Shown piece after piece: positions 60,423 to 64,000 of a stretch of DNA of 64,000 nt. Position numbers and translations under genes: made by a program. The stretch comes from Haemophilus haemolyticus (GTDB lineage Bacteria > Pseudomonadota > Gammaproteobacteria > Enterobacterales > Pasteurellaceae), in assembly GCF_003493605.1 (NCBI RefSeq), contig NZ_QQKA01000002.1, positions 124,001 to 188,000 on the forward strand, in the 5' to 3' direction. The notes beneath the pieces are model-generated. The model searched no databases and was not told the origin of the DNA. It saw only the letters and a program-made list of their open reading frames with translations. Every line of letters begins with the position of its first letter. Position 1 is the first letter of the stretch.

Positions 60423-61796
60423 ATGGCACTTTGGGGTGGGCGTTTTACGCAGGCCGCGGATAAACGTTTTAAAGATTTTAATGACTCATTACGTTTTGAT
60501 TATCGTTTGGCAGAACAGGATATTCAAGGCTCGATTGGTTGGTCCAAAGCCTTAGTGAAAGTCAATGTATTAACTATCGAAGAACAGCATCAACTTGAAC
60601 AAGCACTAAATGAATTACTTGTTGAAGTGCGGTCAAATCCGCAAGCAATTTTACAAGATGATGCTGAAGATATTCATAGTTGGGTTGAAAGTAAGCTAAT
60701 TGATAAAGTAGGCAACCTTGGTAAAAAATTACATACCGGCCGTAGTCGTAACGATCAAGTGGCTGTAGATATAAAACTATGGTGCAAACAACGTGTGGTT
60801 GAATTACAAGAATCAGTACGTAATTTGCAACGCCATTTAGTTCAAACCGCAGAAAACACACAACAAGCAGTAATGCCTGGCTATACCCATTTACAACGAG
60901 CGCAACCAATCACTTTTGCGCATTGGTGTATGGCATATATGGAAATGTTCGACCGCGACTATTCACGTTTAACAGATGCGTATAATCGAATGAATACCTG
61001 CCCACTTGGTAGTGGTGCGCTGGCTGGTACAGCTTATGCCGTAGATCGTGATTCACTTGCGCATGATCTTGGTTTTGCTTTCGCGACTAGAAATAGCTTA
61101 GATAGCGTATCTGATCGCGATCATATCGTCGAGTTGCTTTCCATCGCATCCCTCAGTATGGCACATCTTTCCCGCTTTGCTGAAGATATGATTATCTTTA
61201 ACAGCGGAGAGGCAAATTTCGTGGAATTATCCGACCGCGTGACTTCTGGCTCATCATTAATGCCACAAAAGAAAAATCCTGATGCATGTGAGTTAATTCG
61301 AGGCAAAGCCGGCAGAGTGATCGGCTCATTAACAGGCATGCTAGTCACCTTAAAAGGTTTGCCACTTGCGTATAATAAAGATATGCAAGAAGACAAAGAG
61401 GGCATTTTTGATGCCTTAGATACTTGGCAAAACTGTGTGGACATGGCAACGTTCGTATTAGATGAATTGAAAGTAAATGTTGAACGTACTCGTGAAGCCG
61501 CGTTAAAAGGCTATTCAAACGCAACTGAATTAGCGGATTATTTAGTCTCTAAGGGCGTACCTTTCCGAGATTCCCATCATATCGTAGGTGAAACGGTTGT
61601 TTATGCCATCGAGAAAGGCAAAGGATTAGAAGATCTTACTATCCCTGAATTCCGCCAATTTAGTGAAGTAGTGGGAGATGATGTTTACGAGATTCTTTCC
61701 CTCCAGTCTTGCTTAGACAAGCGTTGTGCAAAAGGTGGTGTATCGCCATTGCGTGTTGCCGAAGCTATTGCAGAAGCCAAAACAAGGTTTGCTTAA
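60423..61796 (+). CDS. argH: argininosuccinate lyase
   Basis: 457 aa. Last step of arginine synthesis: argininosuccinate to arginine and fumarate. [20 protein letters not shown] start, [25 protein letters not shown]-like QPITFAHW, and the lyase signature [14 protein letters not shown] with the catalytic Ser loop are present. It stands alone between terminators. Confidence 0.98.
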   Translation: MALWGGRFTQAADKRFKDFNDSLRFDYRLAEQDIQGSIGWSKALVKVNVLTIEEQHQLEQALNELLVEVRSNPQAILQDDAEDIHSWVESKLIDKVGNLGKKLHTGRSRNDQVAVDIKLWCKQRVVELQESVRNLQRHLVQTAENTQQAVMPGYTHLQRAQPITFAHWCMAYMEMFDRDYSRLTDAYNRMNTCPLGSGALAGTAYAVDRDSLAHDLGFAFATRNSLDSVSDRDHIVELLSIASLSMAHLSRFAEDMIIFNSGEANFVELSDRVTSGSSLMPQKKNPDACELIRGKAGRVIGSLTGMLVTLKGLPLAYNKDMQEDKEGIFDALDTWQNCVDMATFVLDELKVNVERTREAALKGYSNATELADYLVSKGVPFRDSHHIVGETVVYAIEKGKGLEDLTIPEFRQFSEVVGDDVYEILSLQSCLDKRCAKGGVSPLRVAEAIAEAKTRFA

Positions 61797-61883
61797 TCAT
61801 ATTTTAACGCGTATATCACAATTGGATTTCACAAGACTCCCTTGCAATCCTCTGAATAGCCCCAATTATGAGTAGCAACACTT

Positions 61884-61913
61884 AAAAGTGCGGGAAAAAC
61901 TACCGCACTTTTT
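61884..61913 (+). terminator. uptake-signal dyad terminator after argH
   Basis: AAAAGTGCGG and CCGCACTTTT pair around nine bases (GAAAAACTA), with TTTTT at the end; 88 bases past argH. Confidence 0.8.
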
Positions 61914-61933
61914 ATTTCAATTAGGAATGATCA

Positions 61934-62815
61934 ATGACCAATCAACAAGACTATACTCAAGACAATGACAAGCTTTACCGTTATCTTTTCCAAAATCGTG
62001 CGGTTCGTGGAGAATGGGTTCGTTTAAATAAAACATTTACTGATACATTAAATACCCATCAGTATCCTAAAGCAGTACAGGATTTATTGGGTGAAATGAT
62101 GGTGGCGACTAATTTGCTTACTGCCACACTAAAATTTGACGGCAATATCACCGTACAAATTCAAGGCGATGGTCCATTACGCTTAGCATTAGTAAATGGC
62201 AATGATCAACAACAAATCCGCGCCCTTGCTCGAGTGGATGGGAACATCACTGAAAATATGAGTCTGCATAATATGATTGGTAAAGGCGTATTGGTCATTA
62301 CTATTGCACCAAAAGAAGGTGAACGCTATCAAGGTGTAATTAGTCTGGATAAACCGACGATCACAGAATGCTTAGAAGATTATTTTGTACGCTCAGAACA
62401 GCTTCAAACTCAATTAATTATTCGTACTGGAGAATATGAAGGAAAGCCAGTGGCAGCAGGTATGCTATTACAGATTATGCCTGATGGTTCTGGTACACCA
62501 GAAGATTTTGAGCATTTAACTACGCTCGCAGCAACAGTAAAAGACGAAGAATTATTTGGTCTCCCTGCAGAAGAGTTACTCTATCGTTTATATCACGAAG
62601 AAACCGTCAATCTTTATCCTGCACAAGATGTACAATTTTTCTGTGGCTGCTCTGCAGAGCGTTCTGGTTCTGCATTATTGCTCATCTCCGATGAAGAAAT
62701 TGACGAAATATTAGCCGAGCATAAAGGCAGTATTGATATGCAATGTGAATGTTGTGGCACTCACTACTTCTTTAATAAAGAAGCGATTGAAAAATTAAAA
62801 TCAACAAAACTTTAA
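61934..62815 (+). CDS. hslO: redox-regulated chaperone Hsp33
   Basis: 293 aa. Hsp33 holds unfolded proteins under oxidative stress. N-terminal DKLYRYLFQNRAVRGEWVRL, central GDGPLRLALVNGN, and the redox switch of four zinc-binding cysteines in FFCGCSAERSG and MQCECCGTHYF near the C-terminus (C-x-C ... C-x2-C). It starts 21 bases past the argH terminator; the TTAGGAATG context supports the start. Confidence 0.96.
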   Translation: MTNQQDYTQDNDKLYRYLFQNRAVRGEWVRLNKTFTDTLNTHQYPKAVQDLLGEMMVATNLLTATLKFDGNITVQIQGDGPLRLALVNGNDQQQIRALARVDGNITENMSLHNMIGKGVLVITIAPKEGERYQGVISLDKPTITECLEDYFVRSEQLQTQLIIRTGEYEGKPVAAGMLLQIMPDGSGTPEDFEHLTTLAATVKDEELFGLPAEELLYRLYHEETVNLYPAQDVQFFCGCSAERSGSALLLISDEEIDEILAEHKGSIDMQCECCGTHYFFNKEAIEKLKSTKL

Positions 62816-62818
62816 AAA

Positions 62819-62845
62819 CAATCCCGACGCCATGTCGGGATTTTT
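62819..62845 (+). terminator. terminator after hslO
   Basis: AATCCCGAC and GTCGGGATT pair around GCCAT, followed by TTT. Strong GC-rich stem. Confidence 0.92.
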
Positions 62846-62900
62846 GATCTACATCATTAATACACCTAAAAATAGGTAATGGAGAGCTATAATTTTTTAA

Positions 62901-62946
62901 AAATGAGATCTAGTTAACATTTTTTTGCATTGACATTCTTTAGAAT
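62901..62946 (+). promoter_or_regulatory. CRP-type site and promoter of pckA
   Basis: AAATGAGATCTAGTTAACAT (62901-62920) is a degenerate CRP palindrome (TGAGA-N6-TAACA). TAGAAT at 62941-62946 as -10 gives a start near 62953, placing the site centre at -41.5. Catabolite control of gluconeogenic pckA is sensible. Inferred. Confidence 0.55.
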
Positions 62947-62988
62947 AGGCGACAGTTAAATTTTAATCTTAAATATTAGAGGTGACTT

Positions 62989-64000
62989 ATGACAGACTTA
63001 AACAAGGTAGTAAAAGAACTTGAAGCGCTAGGCATTTATGACGTAAAAGAAGTTGTCTACAATCCAAGCTACGAGCAATTGTTCGAAGAAGAAACTAAAC
63101 CGGGTTTAGAAGGCTTTGAAAAAGGTACTTTAACTACGACGGGTGCAGTAGCTGTAGATACTGGAATCTTCACTGGCCGTTCACCAAAAGATAAATATAT
63201 CGTATTAGATGAAAAAACCAAAGATACTGTTTGGTGGACATCTGAAGCAGCGAAAAATGACAACAAACCAATGAACCAAGCTACATGGCAAAGCTTAAAA
63301 GACTTGGTAACTAACCAACTTTCTCGTAAACGCTTGTTTGTCGTTGATGGTTTCTGTGGTGCGAGCGAACACGACCGTATTGCAGTACGTATTGTAACTG
63401 AAGTTGCATGGCAAGCACACTTTGTGAAAAACATGTTTATTCGCCCAACTGAAGAACAACTCAAAAATTTTGAACCAGATTTCGTTGTAATGAACGGTTC
63501 TAAAGTAACCAATCCAAACTGGAAAGAACAAGGTTTAAATTCAGAAAACTTCGTTGCCTTCAACTTAACTGAGCGCATTCAATTAATCGGTGGTACTTGG
63601 TACGGCGGTGAAATGAAAAAAGGTATGTTCTCAATGATGAACTACTTCCTACCACTTAAAGGTGTTGGCGCAATGCACTGCTCAGCTAACGTAGGTAAAG
63701 ATGGTGATGTAGCAATCTTCTTCGGCTTATCTGGCACAGGTAAAACAACACTTTCAACCGATCCAAAACGTGAATTAATCGGTGATGATGAGCACGGTTG
63801 GGATGATGTGGGTATCTTTAACTTTGAAGGTGGTTGCTATGCGAAAACCATTCACCTTTCAGAAGAAAATGAACCGGATATTTACCGCGCTATCCGTCGT
63901 GATGCATTATTAGAAAATGTGGTTGTTCGTGCAGATGGTTCTGTTGATTTCGATGATGGTTCAAAAACAGAAAATACTCGCGTGTCTTACCCAATTTACC
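62989..64000 (+). CDS. pckA: phosphoenolpyruvate carboxykinase (ATP), partial
   Basis: The first 337 codons; the gene runs off the right edge. It converts oxaloacetate and ATP to PEP and CO2. Visible motifs are [34 protein letters not shown], the kinase-1a P-loop [11 protein letters not shown], and the kinase-2-type [31 protein letters not shown] precedes ATG 62989. An upstream CRP-type promoter fits its role in gluconeogenesis. Confidence 0.97.
   Translation, partial: MTDLNKVVKELEALGIYDVKEVVYNPSYEQLFEEETKPGLEGFEKGTLTTTGAVAVDTGIFTGRSPKDKYIVLDEKTKDTVWWTSEAAKNDNKPMNQATWQSLKDLVTNQLSRKRLFVVDGFCGASEHDRIAVRIVTEVAWQAHFVKNMFIRPTEEQLKNFEPDFVVMNGSKVTNPNWKEQGLNSENFVAFNLTERIQLIGGTWYGGEMKKGMFSMMNYFLPLKGVGAMHCSANVGKDGDVAIFFGLSGTGKTTLSTDPKRELIGDDEHGWDDVGIFNFEGGCYAKTIHLSEENEPDIYRAIRRDALLENVVVRADGSVDFDDGSKTENTRVSYPIY

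Overview
The window is chromosomal DNA from a Haemophilus of the influenzae/haemolyticus group. The 9-mer uptake signal core AAGTGCGGT (or its complement) recurs throughout, inside and between genes. The proteins are close to Haemophilus influenzae families, and several blocks keep gene orders known from that species: dmsABC-dmsD-napF, plsY-narQ-murB-rpoH-dusC-djlA-pyrE-rph, hldD/rfaF/deoC/comM/engB, aspA-groESL, ygfB-pepP-uspA-alaS-csrA-galU-argH-hslO-pckA. Species is not settled. An intact periplasmic Cu,Zn superoxide dismutase gene and a full metH fit H. haemolyticus or a close relative, but this is inference.

Layout. 1-7705: a cut YafJ-type amidotransferase, tRNA-Ile2 (CAU), and glyS and glyQ separated by six small genes (OsmC, DUF559 nuclease, histidine acid phosphatase, membrane protein, lipoprotein, glutaredoxin-like) with a repeat-rich gap. 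7904-12454: a BtuB-like outer-membrane receptor followed by BtuF/BtuC/BtuD-like ABC importer genes. 12502-15864: an accessory stretch with a lipoprotein, a divergent AAA ATPase behind three 39-bp-spaced palindromes, and an AT-rich two-gene unit (membrane-segment protein plus SEC-C zinc protein) that I do not recognise as a known system. 15936-24827: metH, then the DMSO reductase operon under a well-formed FNR promoter. 25080-27452: transglutaminase-like protein, MerT, MerP and sodC. 27540-37855: housekeeping (folB, plsY, narQ, murB, rpoH, dusC, djlA, pyrE, rph) and a SulP transporter. 37980-44606: tRNA-Ser(GGA), an MFS transporter, LOS heptose genes (waaC, rfaF, hldD), a frameshifted EamA transporter and a thioredoxin-like protein. 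44716-51235: deoC, comM, engB, a DUF535 gene, talB, aspA. 51391-51683: scar of a deleted urease operon. 51852-64000: groESL, ygfB, pepP, uspA, alaS, csrA, galU, argH, hslO and the start of pckA.

Themes. Cobalamin uptake (btu-like genes) lies 3.5 kb from the cobalamin-dependent methionine synthase. Anaerobic respiration is represented by dmsABC, napF and narQ. Heat-shock control is represented by rpoH and the sigma32-type promoter of groESL. Predicted CRP sites sit at -41.5 upstream of uspA and pckA. The best candidates for something new are the AT-rich SEC-C gene pair, the 39-bp operator array, the REP-like repeats beside the DUF559 gene, and two decay events (urease scar; poly-T frameshift in the EamA gene).
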